From an uncultured Fusobacteriaceae bacterium (lineage in GTDB: Bacteria; Fusobacteriota; Fusobacteriia; Fusobacteriales; Fusobacteriaceae), in assembly GCA_947038515.1 (NCBI GenBank), contig CAMQWJ010000002.1, positions 1-64,000 of the forward strand: a DNA stretch of 64,000 bases, written 5' to 3'. Under the pieces are notes generated by a model. That model ran no database searches. It had not been told where the DNA came from and saw nothing but the letters and a program-made list of their open reading frames with translations. The position numbers and the translations under genes were made by a program. This document shows positions 26,193 through 34,867 of this stretch, piece by piece; position 1 is the first letter of the stretch; each line of letters begins with the position of its first letter.

Positions 26193-28454
26193 TTATTTAC
26201 CCATTAAAATTTTCTCACTTGTAATAGGTAAACTTCTAATTCTTTTTCCTGTTGCTCGAAAGATTGCATCGGCTATTGCTGGTGCAGATGTATTAATAAC
26301 TACTTCTCCTACAGATTTTGCTCCAAAAGGTCCTGTTGGTTCATAAGACTCTAAAAATTCAACATCTATTTTACCTATATCTTTTCTTGCTGGCATTTTA
26401 TACTGCATAAAAGAATCAGTTAAAACTTTTCCATTTTTACCATATATAATATCTTCTGTAAGTGCTAATCCTATTCCTTGAACTATTCCACCCTCTACTT
26501 GTACTCTTGCAAGTGCAGGATTAATTAAAGTCCCACAATCTACTACAGATAAGAAATCTAATATTTTTACTTCACCAGTTCCTGTATCTACTTCTACTTC
26601 AGCAAAACTTCCAATAAAAGGTGGTGGTGAGTTCTTTCCTCCCCATGTCCCAGTTGTTGTTATTTGATTCATACCTTCAAAAGAAATAAATTTTTGGGCT
26701 AATTCCTCAAGTTTTAATATTCTTTCAGCCTTATCATTTTCTTTTACTCTTAAAAACTCACCACAAAATTCTATCTGTTCTTGAGGAATATTTAAAAGTT
26801 TACTTGTAGTTTTTAATATTTCTTCTTTCATTTTATTACAAGCTATTATAGTTGCATTTCCAGTAACATATGTACCACTAGAAGCATATGCTCCTGGATC
26901 ATATGGTGAAATATCAGTATCAGCACTATGAATTATTATTTTATCTAATGATACTTCTAAGACCTCACTTGCCATTTGAGATATTACTGTATCACACCCT
27001 TGTCCCATATCTGTTACACCTGTAAATAGATTAAAGTCTCCTCTATCACTTAATTTAATAGTTACTGCAGCAGTATCAATCCCTGCAATTCCTGACCCTT
27101 GCATTGTAACAGCCATTCCACCTGCTCTTACTTTTCCATCAGATATTTCACGTCTATTTTTTCTATTTTTCCAATCAAATTTTTCTTTTCCAATTGTTAT
27201 ACATTTTTTTATATCGCCACTAACTATTGATTCTCCCTCTAAATTTGTTTCAACTAAGTTTTTCATTCTAAGATCAATAGGATCAATATTCAATTTTTCA
27301 GCTAATTCATTTATTGCAGATTCCACTGCAAAAGTGCCTTGAGTTGCTCCATACCCTCTGAAAGCTCCTCCAACCATAGTATTACTATATACTATATCTG
27401 CTTTAAATCTCATAGGTATCTTACTGTATAAAGCGAAAGTTTTGAATGCAATTAAAGGAGTCACTGTTGGAGCATGTTCTCCGTAAGCTCCTGTATTAGA
27501 TAATGTTTTTATATCAATAGCTTTTATATTTCCCTCTAAATCTGAACCAATTTTAACTGTAATTCTCATTGGATGTCTTGTAGTTGTACAAGTATTATTC
27601 TCTTTTCGATTATAAATCATTTTTGAAGGCTTTCCTGTTTTCAAAGTTACAAATGCTGTATAAATCTCTGTTGCAGCAGTTTGTTTTCCACCAAAACCAC
27701 CACCAACTCTAGGTTTTATTACTCTTATTTTTCCAGGTGAGATTTCTAAAGCTCTTGCCAAGTGTCTTCTTACATGAAAAGGTATTTGAGTTGAAGTAAT
27801 TATTGTTAAACGTCCATAAGAATCAAAATATGAATACGAACGATTTGTTTCCATCATTCCATGAATTTGTCCTTGTGTATAATATGTTTCTTCTATTACT
27901 ATGGAACTATTTTTAAATCCTTCATCAACACCTTCTTTTTCTTGAAAATATTTAGAAGCAATATTTCGATTTTTCTCCATTCCAATATCAAAATTTGTAA
28001 ATAATTCTTCTTGATGAACAACAGTTTTTGAGTCAATAGATTTTTCATAATCTAAAATTGGAGTGTAAAGTTCATATTTAACCTTTACTAATTTCATGGC
28101 CATATCAATACATTTTTCATTTTCACCAACAACTATTGCAACTGCATCTCCAACATATCTTACATATTCATCAAGTATTCTTCTATCATATGCAGATGGT
28201 TCTGGATACCCTTGTCCTGCCAGAGTAAAACGAGTTTTTGGAGTATCTAAATGAGTGAAAATATTCTCTATACCTACTATTTTTTTAGCAGCACTTACAT
28301 CTATATTAACAATTTTTCCATAAGCATGTGGTGATCTTAATAATTTTACTATCAAGGTATTATTGTTTAAAATCAAATCTTCTGTATATCCAGGAGTTCC
28401 AGTTATTGCAGCTATTGAATCAAGTTTCTTTACAGTAGAATTAACTATTTTCAT
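26193..28454 (-). CDS. xdhA: Xanthine dehydrogenase-type molybdenum subunit
   Basis: This 753-residue subunit holds the molybdopterin cofactor where the purine ring is hydroxylated. Motifs are GGGFGGKQ at 251-258, AFRGYGATQ at 364-372, GVTDMGQGCDT near 479 and the catalytic Glu717 in KSVGEVV. At the place of bovine XDH Glu802 it has Gln258, as I recall for E. coli-type XdhA, so the exact substrate (hypoxanthine, xanthine or another heterocycle) is not fixed by sequence. The permease and riboswitch of the same operon support a purine. It overlaps the iron-sulfur gene by 14 bases. In anaerobes the enzyme could also run as a urate or xanthine reductase. Confidence 0.88.
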   Translation of the reverse strand: MKIVNSTVKKLDSIAAITGTPGYTEDLILNNNTLIVKLLRSPHAYGKIVNIDVSAAKKIVGIENIFTHLDTPKTRFTLAGQGYPEPSAYDRRILDEYVRYVGDAVAIVVGENEKCIDMAMKLVKVKYELYTPILDYEKSIDSKTVVHQEELFTNFDIGMEKNRNIASKYFQEKEGVDEGFKNSSIVIEETYYTQGQIHGMMETNRSYSYFDSYGRLTIITSTQIPFHVRRHLARALEISPGKIRVIKPRVGGGFGGKQTAATEIYTAFVTLKTGKPSKMIYNRKENNTCTTTRHPMRITVKIGSDLEGNIKAIDIKTLSNTGAYGEHAPTVTPLIAFKTFALYSKIPMRFKADIVYSNTMVGGAFRGYGATQGTFAVESAINELAEKLNIDPIDLRMKNLVETNLEGESIVSGDIKKCITIGKEKFDWKNRKNRREISDGKVRAGGMAVTMQGSGIAGIDTAAVTIKLSDRGDFNLFTGVTDMGQGCDTVISQMASEVLEVSLDKIIIHSADTDISPYDPGAYASSGTYVTGNATIIACNKMKEEILKTTSKLLNIPQEQIEFCGEFLRVKENDKAERILKLEELAQKFISFEGMNQITTTGTWGGKNSPPPFIGSFAEVEVDTGTGEVKILDFLSVVDCGTLINPALARVQVEGGIVQGIGLALTEDIIYGKNGKVLTDSFMQYKMPARKDIGKIDVEFLESYEPTGPFGAKSVGEVVINTSAPAIADAIFRATGKRIRSLPITSEKILMGK

Positions 28455-28917
28455 TCTTTTCAGCCTCCAAAAAGTTTTTTATAGCTCGTAACTGTGAAGC
28501 ATACCCTGTACAACGACATAAAGTTCCATTTAAATAGTGTAAAATCTCTTCATCAGTTGGTACTCTACCATTAGAAAGAAACTCATTTTTTAGTCCTATA
28601 ACTGTCATAGTAAATCCTGGTGCACAAAAACCACATTGGTCTGCTCCCTCTAATCCCATAAATACTGCAAATCTTTTAGCGATCTCTTGATGTCCTTCTA
28701 GTGTTTCTATTTTTTTGTTATTTACTCTTAAAGAGAGAGTTGAACATGATAAAACAGGTTTTCCTTCCACAAACACTGTACATAATCCACATGTTCCAGT
28801 ATCACATCCTCTTTTTACACTTAAATATCCTGCCTTTCTAAGGGTATCTATTAAATATTCATCAGGTTCGACTAACATTTTTATTTTTTTATTATTTACA
28901 GTGATATTTAATAACAT
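28441..28917 (-). CDS. xdhC: Xanthine dehydrogenase-type iron-sulfur subunit
   Basis: This 158-residue electron-transfer subunit has two 2Fe-2S clusters: a plant-ferredoxin type (CDTGTCGLCTVFVEGKPVLSC, only motif Cys residues noted) in the N-terminal half and the helical type with QCGFCAPG and CRCTGY in the second half. It passes electrons from the molybdenum centre to FAD. Length matches the E. coli-type small subunit. It begins one base after the FAD subunit stop and overlaps the molybdenum subunit by 14 bases, so the three are coupled. Confidence 0.92.
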   Translation of the reverse strand: MLLNITVNNKKIKMLVEPDEYLIDTLRKAGYLSVKRGCDTGTCGLCTVFVEGKPVLSCSTLSLRVNNKKIETLEGHQEIAKRFAVFMGLEGADQCGFCAPGFTMTVIGLKNEFLSNGRVPTDEEILHYLNGTLCRCTGYASQLRAIKNFLEAEKNENS

Positions 28918-29733
28918 TTATAGAACCTCCTTCAAAGCTTTTTTCAACATTGATTTTGAAATTAATTTTCTATATTCTTCAGTCCCTCTCATATTAGTTT
29001 GAAATTCAATTTCTTGAAATAGTATTTTAAAAATATCTTCAAATTCTTCTTCGCTTATTATTCTATCAAATTTATCTTTTTTTAATTTATTCAATAGTTC
29101 AGATGTTTTTTCAGCAATTAAAGCTCTTTTAGGGGTAGCACCCAAAACAAGTTTATAGTTATCTTCGATAGTTTTAGATAGGACTAAATTAAGAATAGCA
29201 TAATCAGTAGTAGTTTTTCTCACTGTTTGGAAACTGCATTTCATAAATTCTTTCTTTATTTTTATTTCAATAAGTATATCTTTTCTATTTTTTTCCTCCA
29301 GTAAATATTCTTTTAAGGAAATTTCTCCACCTTTATAGAAAACAACTGTTGTATTTAAAGAGAGTAAAACAGGAATAAAATCAGAAAAACCTAATTTTGA
29401 AAAAACAGTACCACCAACTGTAGCATTATTTCTAAATTGCACTCCAAGTATATTTTCTAATGATTTTCCTACCATCCCAGAATAATATTCCTTAAGAGCT
29501 AAATTTGTTTCTACATCTCGAAATGAAGTCATTGCTCCTATATGAAAACAATCATTTTCTTCTTTAATATATGATAAATTCAAATTACATAGATCTATTG
29601 CAGTATTGTATTTTCTATTTCCCATTCTTAAAAATGATGTCCCACCAAGAATAAGATTGTTTTTATTCTCAACTAAAGTACTATAAGCTTCTTCTAATGT
29701 TTTTGGAGAATTATATATCGCAAACTGAAACAA
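28918..29733 (-). CDS. xdhB: Xanthine dehydrogenase-type FAD subunit
   Basis: This 271-residue subunit has the FAD-binding domain of molybdopterin dehydrogenases. LILGGTSFLRMGNR near the N-terminus contacts the FAD phosphates, and VQFRNNATVGGTVFSKLGFSD near residue 105 the flavin; the C-terminal CO-dehydrogenase flavoprotein domain follows. It hands electrons to NAD or another acceptor. It is slightly shorter than the E. coli-type subunit (about 290) but has all parts. It lies 69 bases downstream of the permease in the same operon. Confidence 0.92.
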   Translation of the reverse strand: MFQFAIYNSPKTLEEAYSTLVENKNNLILGGTSFLRMGNRKYNTAIDLCNLNLSYIKEENDCFHIGAMTSFRDVETNLALKEYYSGMVGKSLENILGVQFRNNATVGGTVFSKLGFSDFIPVLLSLNTTVVFYKGGEISLKEYLLEEKNRKDILIEIKIKKEFMKCSFQTVRKTTTDYAILNLVLSKTIEDNYKLVLGATPKRALIAEKTSELLNKLKKDKFDRIISEEEFEDIFKILFQEIEFQTNMRGTEEYRKLISKSMLKKALKEVL

Positions 29734-29802
29734 AAGTTACCTCCCTAAAATTTTTTCTACAAATATTAATTTATTTTAAACATTACCCTGTATTAGTATT
29801 TT

Positions 29803-31104
29803 TTATTTTATTTTATTTAATGGTAGTACTGCATTTAAAAATACTGCAATTGCTCCAGAAACAACTATTCCAGACCCTCCAAAAACTAACTGTATCGTTT
29901 GAGGAAAATTAATCAATGCTTCTGGTACATTTCCAAGACCATATCCAACTCCTAAAGAAACTGCTAAAATTGTTGCATTTCTCCCTTCCAAAGGACACTT
30001 TGTTAAAAGATTAATTCCACTAATCGTTATCATAGCAAATATCATGATAAGACTTCCACCAATGACACTTGGGGGAAATACTGTAAATAATGCACCAATT
30101 TTTGGAATAAAAGCACATATTACTAAAAAGATTGCACCAATTGCTACTACAAATCTACTCATTACTCCAGTCATTGCAATTATCCCAGTATTTTGACTAA
30201 AAGAGGTTGTTGGTAAGATTGAAAATCCTGCAGCAATACTACTTCCCAAGCCATCAGCAATTATTCCACCTGACAACTCTCTATCAGTTGTTTCTCTTCC
30301 TGCCCCTCCCATAGTTATCCCAGACATATCTCCTACAGTTTCCACTGCTGACACAATAAACATAAGTACCATAGCAACTATAGCATCAAAATGGAATGAA
30401 AAGCCAAAAACAAATGGCTTTGGAATATGTAAGTAATTTGCATTTAGAAGAGGAGTAAAATCTACTTTCCCCATAAAAATTGCTACTATAAAACCTATTA
30501 CTGTACCTATAAAAATTGCTCCTGTACTTAAAACTCCCTTTGTAAATTGTTTAAATAAAATTACTACAATTAAAACAAATGTTCCTAGTGCTATATTGGA
30601 AAAAGAGGCAAAATCAGCTGATCCAACTCCACCAACAAAACTTTTTATTCCTACTGGTAAAAGTGAAAGCCCTATTGATAAAACTACAACGCCTGTTACT
30701 ATTGGTGGAAAAAATTTTCTTATTTTTTTTATAAATAGTCCTAGTATAGCTTCAAAGAGTCCCCCTATCAGTGCTGCACCTAAAACACCTTCCATTCCAT
30801 ATTTAAGACCGATTGTAATTGCTACTGGTACAAAGGTAAAACTTGTTCCTACAACAATAGGAAGTCTTGCCCCTATAGGACCGATAGAATATGTTTGCAC
30901 TAATGTATTAATACCTGCAACAAACATTGAAGATTGGATTAGCATAGTTGTTTTTTCTGGTGAGATACCTAATACTCCAGCCACAATAATAATTGGTGTT
31001 ATGTTACTGATAAACATAGCAAGGATATGTTGTAATCCTAACGGTATAGCAACCTTTAAACTTGGAACACCATCTAATTCATATGGCGATGTACTTTTAA
31101 GCAT
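29803..31104 (-). CDS. NCS2-family xanthine/uracil permease
   Basis: This 433-residue integral membrane protein has about fourteen segments. GLQHILAMFI at the N-terminus, SAVETVGDMSG near residue 260 (family motif ALVESTGD-like with the transport Glu) and SILPTTSFSQNTGIIAMTGV near 300 identify a nucleobase:cation symporter. The SFSQN form is typical of xanthine/urate members rather than the uracil type. It should import xanthine, hypoxanthine or urate for the hydroxylase encoded downstream. Ribosome site AAGGAGGAGAG precedes ATG. It is the first gene after a guanine-class riboswitch and terminator. Confidence 0.9.
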   Translation of the reverse strand: MLKSTSPYELDGVPSLKVAIPLGLQHILAMFISNITPIIIVAGVLGISPEKTTMLIQSSMFVAGINTLVQTYSIGPIGARLPIVVGTSFTFVPVAITIGLKYGMEGVLGAALIGGLFEAILGLFIKKIRKFFPPIVTGVVVLSIGLSLLPVGIKSFVGGVGSADFASFSNIALGTFVLIVVILFKQFTKGVLSTGAIFIGTVIGFIVAIFMGKVDFTPLLNANYLHIPKPFVFGFSFHFDAIVAMVLMFIVSAVETVGDMSGITMGGAGRETTDRELSGGIIADGLGSSIAAGFSILPTTSFSQNTGIIAMTGVMSRFVVAIGAIFLVICAFIPKIGALFTVFPPSVIGGSLIMIFAMITISGINLLTKCPLEGRNATILAVSLGVGYGLGNVPEALINFPQTIQLVFGGSGIVVSGAIAVFLNAVLPLNKIK

Positions 31105-31129
31105 TCTAACTCTCCTCCTTTACAAAATA

Positions 31130-31187
31130 AATTAAAATAAAAGAGTCATTTTTCTACTTTAAAATTTCAAGTAAAAAAATGACCCTT
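31130..31187 (-). terminator. Riboswitch expression-platform terminator
   Basis: GGGTCATTTTTTTACTT and AAGTAGAAAAATGACTC (minus strand) form a long stem around TGAAATTTTA, followed by a U-rich run before the permease start. Upstream, CTATGA and TCATAG plus TTAACCAC and GTGGCTAA can pair alternatively. That pairing would sequester the aptamer's P1 and P3 strands and act as an antiterminator. Confidence 0.8.
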
Positions 31188-31219
31188 AGCCACTTAAAAA
31201 ATAGCCTATGATTTTTTTA

Positions 31220-31282
31220 CTCATAGTGGTTAATAAAAGGATAACCCTAGAAACTCCCAACCATTTTATGGGGATATATGAG
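31220..31282 (-). ncRNA. Purine riboswitch aptamer, guanine class
   Basis: On the minus strand the P1 arms are CUCAUA and UAUGAG. The P2 stem CCCA/UGGG bears loop UAAAAUGGU, the junction GAGUUUCUA matches the family core AGUUUCUA, and the P3 stem GGUUA/UUAACC bears UCCU able to pair with the L2 GG. The junction before P1 is CCACUAU, so the ligand-reading base is C (position 74 of the xpt aptamer), predicting guanine, hypoxanthine or xanthine rather than adenine. L3 departs from the usual UAAA form (UCCUUUUA). It probably terminates transcription when the ligand is bound. Confidence 0.88.
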
Positions 31283-31313
31283 ATTTATTATTTTTTATTT
31301 TTATTGTTAAATA

Positions 31314-31342
31314 ATTATACAATGTTTCTTTCAAAATAACAA
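31314..31342 (-). promoter_or_regulatory. Promoter of the riboswitch-controlled purine operon
   Basis: On the minus strand TTGTTA (31342-31337), 17 bases, then TATAAT (31319-31314). The predicted start near 31307 lies about 25 bases before the aptamer. Confidence 0.65.
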
Positions 31343-31381
31343 TATTTTTTTATTTTTTTTGATTCAAAGGTGCAATTAAAT

Positions 31382-31407
31382 TACTTAAGAAATCTCTTTC
31401 TTAAGTA
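31382..31407. repeat. Perfect inverted repeat upstream of the purine promoter
   Basis: TACTTAAGAAA-TCTC-TTTCTTAAGTA gives two 11-base arms with a 4-base centre, no U-run on either side, about 90 bases upstream of the predicted start. An operator is more likely than a terminator. Confidence 0.45.
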
Positions 31408-31423
31408 TCCAGCATAATTTTAT

Positions 31424-31456
31424 AAAAAAACTCTAGAATTAAATTAATTCTAGAGT
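31424..31456 (-). terminator. Terminator of the iron alcohol dehydrogenase gene
   Basis: ACTCTAGAATTAA and TTAATTCTAGAGT are perfect 13-base arms, followed on the minus strand by T7, just past the gene's stop at 31463. The stretch between it and the permease (31105-31462) holds no gene, only the riboswitch, its terminator, the promoter and the inverted repeat. Confidence 0.82.
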
Positions 31457-31462
31457 CATTTT

Positions 31463-32611
31463 TTACATTGCTTTTATGAATATTTCAACTATTTCTTCTA
31501 AAGTAGCTTGCTTTGGATTTGTCATTCCACAAGCATCTTTTAATGCATTTGTTGCTAAAACTTTGAAATCTTCCTCTTTTACTCCTAATTCTTTTATACC
31601 TTTTGGTATACCAATTTCACTAGATAATTTCTTTATTTCTGTAATAAGAGCCACAGCTCCCTCTTTATCATTCATTTTAGAAACATCTATTCCCATAGCA
31701 CTAGCACATTCTTTCAATTTATCAGGTACTATTTGAGCATTATACTCCTGAACATGTGGTAATAAAACAGCATTACATACTCCATGAGGTAAATCATACA
31801 TTCCACCTAATTGATGTGCCATTGCATGAACATAACCTAAACTAGCATTGTTAAAAGCCATTCCCGCTAAAAATTCAGCATATGCCATTTTATCTCTAGC
31901 TTCTATATCTTTACCATTTTCTACTGCTGTTCTCAAGTTTTTAGAAATTAACTTCATAGCTTGAAGAGCACAAGCATCTGTTATTGGAGTTGCTGCAGTT
32001 GAAACATATGCTTCAATAGCATGAGTTAAAGCATCCATTCCTGTAGCAGCAGTTAAGAATTTTGGCATTCCTACCATTAACTCTGGATCATTTATTGCTA
32101 AAATAGGATTCACGTGCTTATCTACTATTGCCATTTTTATGTGTCTTACTTCATCTGTTATTATACAAAAAATTGTCATCTCAGAAGCTGTTCCAGCAGT
32201 TGTATTAATAGCCACTAATGGTAATTGTGGTTTTTTAGATTTATTAACACCTTCATAATCAGATATTTTCCCACCATTTGTTGCTAAAAGTGCTATCCCT
32301 TTTGCACAATCATGAGGTGACCCTCCACCAAAAGAAATTACAAAGTCACAATTTTCTTTCTTTAAAATCTCTAACCCATCATTTACATTTTTCATTGTAG
32401 GATTTGGTAATGTTTCATCAAAAATAGCAAAATCTACCTTATTAATTTTAAGAGCCTCTATTAATGTATCTACTAGTTTGATATCTACTAACACTTTATC
32501 TGTTACAATTAAAGCTTTTTTAAATCCTAAACTTACTATCTCCTCACACCCATCTTTTAACGAACCAGATCCCATAAAACTCATTGGTGGCATAAAAAAT
32601 TTATAACCCAT
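31463..32611 (-). CDS. Iron-containing alcohol dehydrogenase
   Basis: This 382-residue protein starts at the ATG at 32611 behind AGGGGGAATAC; the frame extends upstream but without a ribosome site. NAD-binding [16 protein letters not shown] near residues 97-112 and the metal-ligand region [12 protein letters not shown] with [24 protein letters not shown] identify family III (Fe-ADH). Asp and three His bind iron. Relatives interconvert alcohols and aldehydes such as ethanol, butanol, lactaldehyde or 1,3-propanediol; the substrate is not fixed here. It is monocistronic, with its own promoter and terminator. Confidence 0.92.
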   Translation of the reverse strand: MGYKFFMPPMSFMGSGSLKDGCEEIVSLGFKKALIVTDKVLVDIKLVDTLIEALKINKVDFAIFDETLPNPTMKNVNDGLEILKKENCDFVISFGGGSPHDCAKGIALLATNGGKISDYEGVNKSKKPQLPLVAINTTAGTASEMTIFCIITDEVRHIKMAIVDKHVNPILAINDPELMVGMPKFLTAATGMDALTHAIEAYVSTAATPITDACALQAMKLISKNLRTAVENGKDIEARDKMAYAEFLAGMAFNNASLGYVHAMAHQLGGMYDLPHGVCNAVLLPHVQEYNAQIVPDKLKECASAMGIDVSKMNDKEGAVALITEIKKLSSEIGIPKGIKELGVKEEDFKVLATNALKDACGMTNPKQATLEEIVEIFIKAM

Positions 32612-32674
32612 TGTATTCCCCCTATTAAATATTTTTTGCTTAACTTTCGTTAGCATTATTTTTAAATATAATAT

Positions 32675-32704
32675 ATATTACTATTTTTTTCTTGAAATTG
32701 TCAA
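32675..32704 (-). promoter_or_regulatory. Promoter of the iron alcohol dehydrogenase gene
   Basis: On the minus strand TTGACA (32704-32699), an 18-base spacer, then TAATAT (32680-32675). The -35 box is perfect; the -10 is one of several AT-rich choices. Confidence 0.55.
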
Positions 32705-32748
32705 ACAATAATTTATATAATTATTATTCTTTCTATTTTCAAATCAAA

Positions 32749-34134
32749 TTATTGGTTGATTTTTATCCAAAAGATAAATTTTTCTTCTTTTATATCAATC
32801 CCATATCCAATATCATGAAGTTCAAGTATCTTTTTTACTATTGCTAATCCTAACCCATGACCAGAAACTTCTTTTTCTAATTGCTCTTCTCCACGATAAA
32901 ATGAATCCCAAATTTTATCTATCTTTACATCTATCGACTTAGAAATTTCATTAGAAAAATATATTTTTTTGTCCAATTGATATATTTCTAAAATTCCTGT
33001 TTCTTTTGCATATTTCATGCTATTTTCTATTATATTATCCACTACAATTTTCATCAAAGATAAATTGCCATAAAAATTTTCTTTCTCTAGATTTATTTCA
33101 ATTGTCAAATCTTTTTTTAATTCTAAATTCTCATATTTTTCCAATGAATCAGATATTAATGATTTTATTTCAATATTTTCTTTTGTCAAAACATAACTTG
33201 AAGAATCAATCTTTGAGATTGTTAGGAGATTTTGTACTAATTCTTCCATATTGATACTTTCTTTAAAAATTGTTTCATAATATTTCTTTTCTTTTTCTTT
33301 AGAAATTGAATTTTCTAAAAGAAGAGTCTGAGAATATGAATTTATAACTGAAATAGGAGTTTTTAATTCATGAGAGGCGTTTGAAACAAACGATTTTAGA
33401 TTTTCTATTCCCTCATAAAGTTTATTTGACATTTTTTCTAGTTCTATACTTAAATCACCAATCTCATCCCCTCTTTCTATTTTAATATTTTTAGGAAATT
33501 CCAGTTTTGAAATCGATTTTGCTGTTATCGAAAGCCTTTCCATATCCCTTGTTAACTTTTTAGAAAAACTATGTGCAATAATAACTGTAATTAATATCCC
33601 CACAATCGAAGATAACAAATTAAAAATTAATAGTTCTTCTTTATGTCCTTGCATCACAGAAATTGAAGTCCAAGCTGTTATAAACATTTCATTTTCAGTT
33701 TTTAGAGTATAACTTAACATTTTTATATTTGATTTTCCTATATTCGTCAAAATAAATTCTTGATTTTCAAATTTTATTCTTTCATGTGTAATTCTTCTAT
33801 TTTTTCCATGACCTCTTTTTCCATATTTTTGTGAATAATATCTTTTGTTTGAAATTAATTTAAATTCTATCCCATCAAATTCTTTTACTTTATCTTTATA
33901 ATCTTCTAGTATCTCTCTTTTTTCATTTTTTTCTATCTGTAATTTACTAATTCTATTTACATCTTCAACCACTTTCATTATCAAGGTTTTCTTTCGTGCA
34001 ATATAAAATTTATCAAATAAAAACATATTAAAGATGTTTCCAATAACAATAATTATTGTTATTATAAAAAGAGAATAAATAAAAAGTTTTTTAAAGTAAC
34101 TAATCCTCATATTTTTATATCTATTTTTCATCAA
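32749..34134 (-). CDS. Sensor histidine kinase
   Basis: This 461-residue inner-membrane kinase has a transmembrane segment at about 18-40, an extracytoplasmic sensor loop of about 125 residues (basic, SQKYGKRGHGKNRR near 101-114), a second segment at about 170-190 and HAMP at 190-240. The phospho-acceptor is His255 in SNASHELKTP. The ATP-binding domain follows, with Asn371 (NIIENSMKYA) and GHGLGLA at 425-431. It overlaps the response-regulator gene by 14 bases, so the two are coupled. The signal is unknown; the ZIP metal transporter gene just upstream on the same strand makes metal sensing a guess only. Confidence 0.93.
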   Translation of the reverse strand: MMKNRYKNMRISYFKKLFIYSLFIITIIIVIGNIFNMFLFDKFYIARKKTLIMKVVEDVNRISKLQIEKNEKREILEDYKDKVKEFDGIEFKLISNKRYYSQKYGKRGHGKNRRITHERIKFENQEFILTNIGKSNIKMLSYTLKTENEMFITAWTSISVMQGHKEELLIFNLLSSIVGILITVIIAHSFSKKLTRDMERLSITAKSISKLEFPKNIKIERGDEIGDLSIELEKMSNKLYEGIENLKSFVSNASHELKTPISVINSYSQTLLLENSISKEKEKKYYETIFKESINMEELVQNLLTISKIDSSSYVLTKENIEIKSLISDSLEKYENLELKKDLTIEINLEKENFYGNLSLMKIVVDNIIENSMKYAKETGILEIYQLDKKIYFSNEISKSIDVKIDKIWDSFYRGEEQLEKEVSGHGLGLAIVKKILELHDIGYGIDIKEEKFIFWIKINQ

Positions 34135-34780
34135 AACTGTACCCTACCCCCCTAATTGTCTTTATAAGTTCACTATAATCTCCTAATTTTTTTCGTACCC
34201 TCTTGATAAGTGTATCTACACTCCTGTCTTCCATTTCAATGTCATAACCCCATATTTCATTTAAAAGCATTTCTCTCGTAATTACTTTATTTTTATTTTT
34301 TATAAAATACTCTAATAACTCTGTTTCTTTTTTTGAAAACTCTATTTTTTTTTCATTTATTGTAAACAAGTGACGTGAAAAATCAAAATTTATTCCACGC
34401 CAGCTATAAATAAACTTAGAATCTAATTTTAAATGTTTCATAATTCTAATTAAAAGTATTTTTAAGTTAAATGGTTTACTTATATAGTCATCTGCTCCTA
34501 ATTCTAGTCCTTTTATTTCCTCGGAATCAGTGTCTCTAGCAGTCATAATTATAATTGGAACATTGGAATCTACTCTTATTTCTTTACAAATATCCCAACC
34601 ACTTTTTTTAGGTAAATTAATATCTAGTAATATTAAATCAGGATTTTTTTCATAAAAAATATCAATAGCTTCCTCTCCATTTTTTGCTTGATACACTATC
34701 AAATTATTTTTTATAAGTGTATCACTTAATATTTCCATCAAAGATGTTTCATCTTCAACAATTAGAACTGTTTTTCTCAC
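34121..34780 (-). CDS. OmpR-family response regulator
   Basis: This 219-residue regulator has a receiver domain with acidic pocket Glu9-Asp10 (VEDE), phospho-acceptor Asp53 (LLDINLP), Thr of MTARD and Lys of SKPF. It is followed by a winged-helix DNA-binding domain (EMLLNEIWGYDIEMEDRSVD, TIRGVGYSFD). Phosphorylated by the overlapping kinase, it should bind direct repeats near its targets. The ATG start follows an AAGGTATAA-type site. The regulon is not evident from this window. Confidence 0.95.
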   Translation of the reverse strand: MRKTVLIVEDETSLMEILSDTLIKNNLIVYQAKNGEEAIDIFYEKNPDLILLDINLPKKSGWDICKEIRVDSNVPIIIMTARDTDSEEIKGLELGADDYISKPFNLKILLIRIMKHLKLDSKFIYSWRGINFDFSRHLFTINEKKIEFSKKETELLEYFIKNKNKVITREMLLNEIWGYDIEMEDRSVDTLIKRVRKKLGDYSELIKTIRGVGYSFDEK

Positions 34781-34867
34781 AATTATACCTTCTTTTTAAG
34801 ATTATTTTCTATATTCTAACTTTAGTATATCAGATTTATGTGACAATTATGTGTTATTTTTAATTTT

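Noticed and set aside
30596-31135. Plus-strand frame (179 codons) opposite the NCS2 permease
   Set aside because: It is a shadow of a hydrophobic gene (Pro/Ile/Thr-rich) with no start signals, and it runs into the permease leader.
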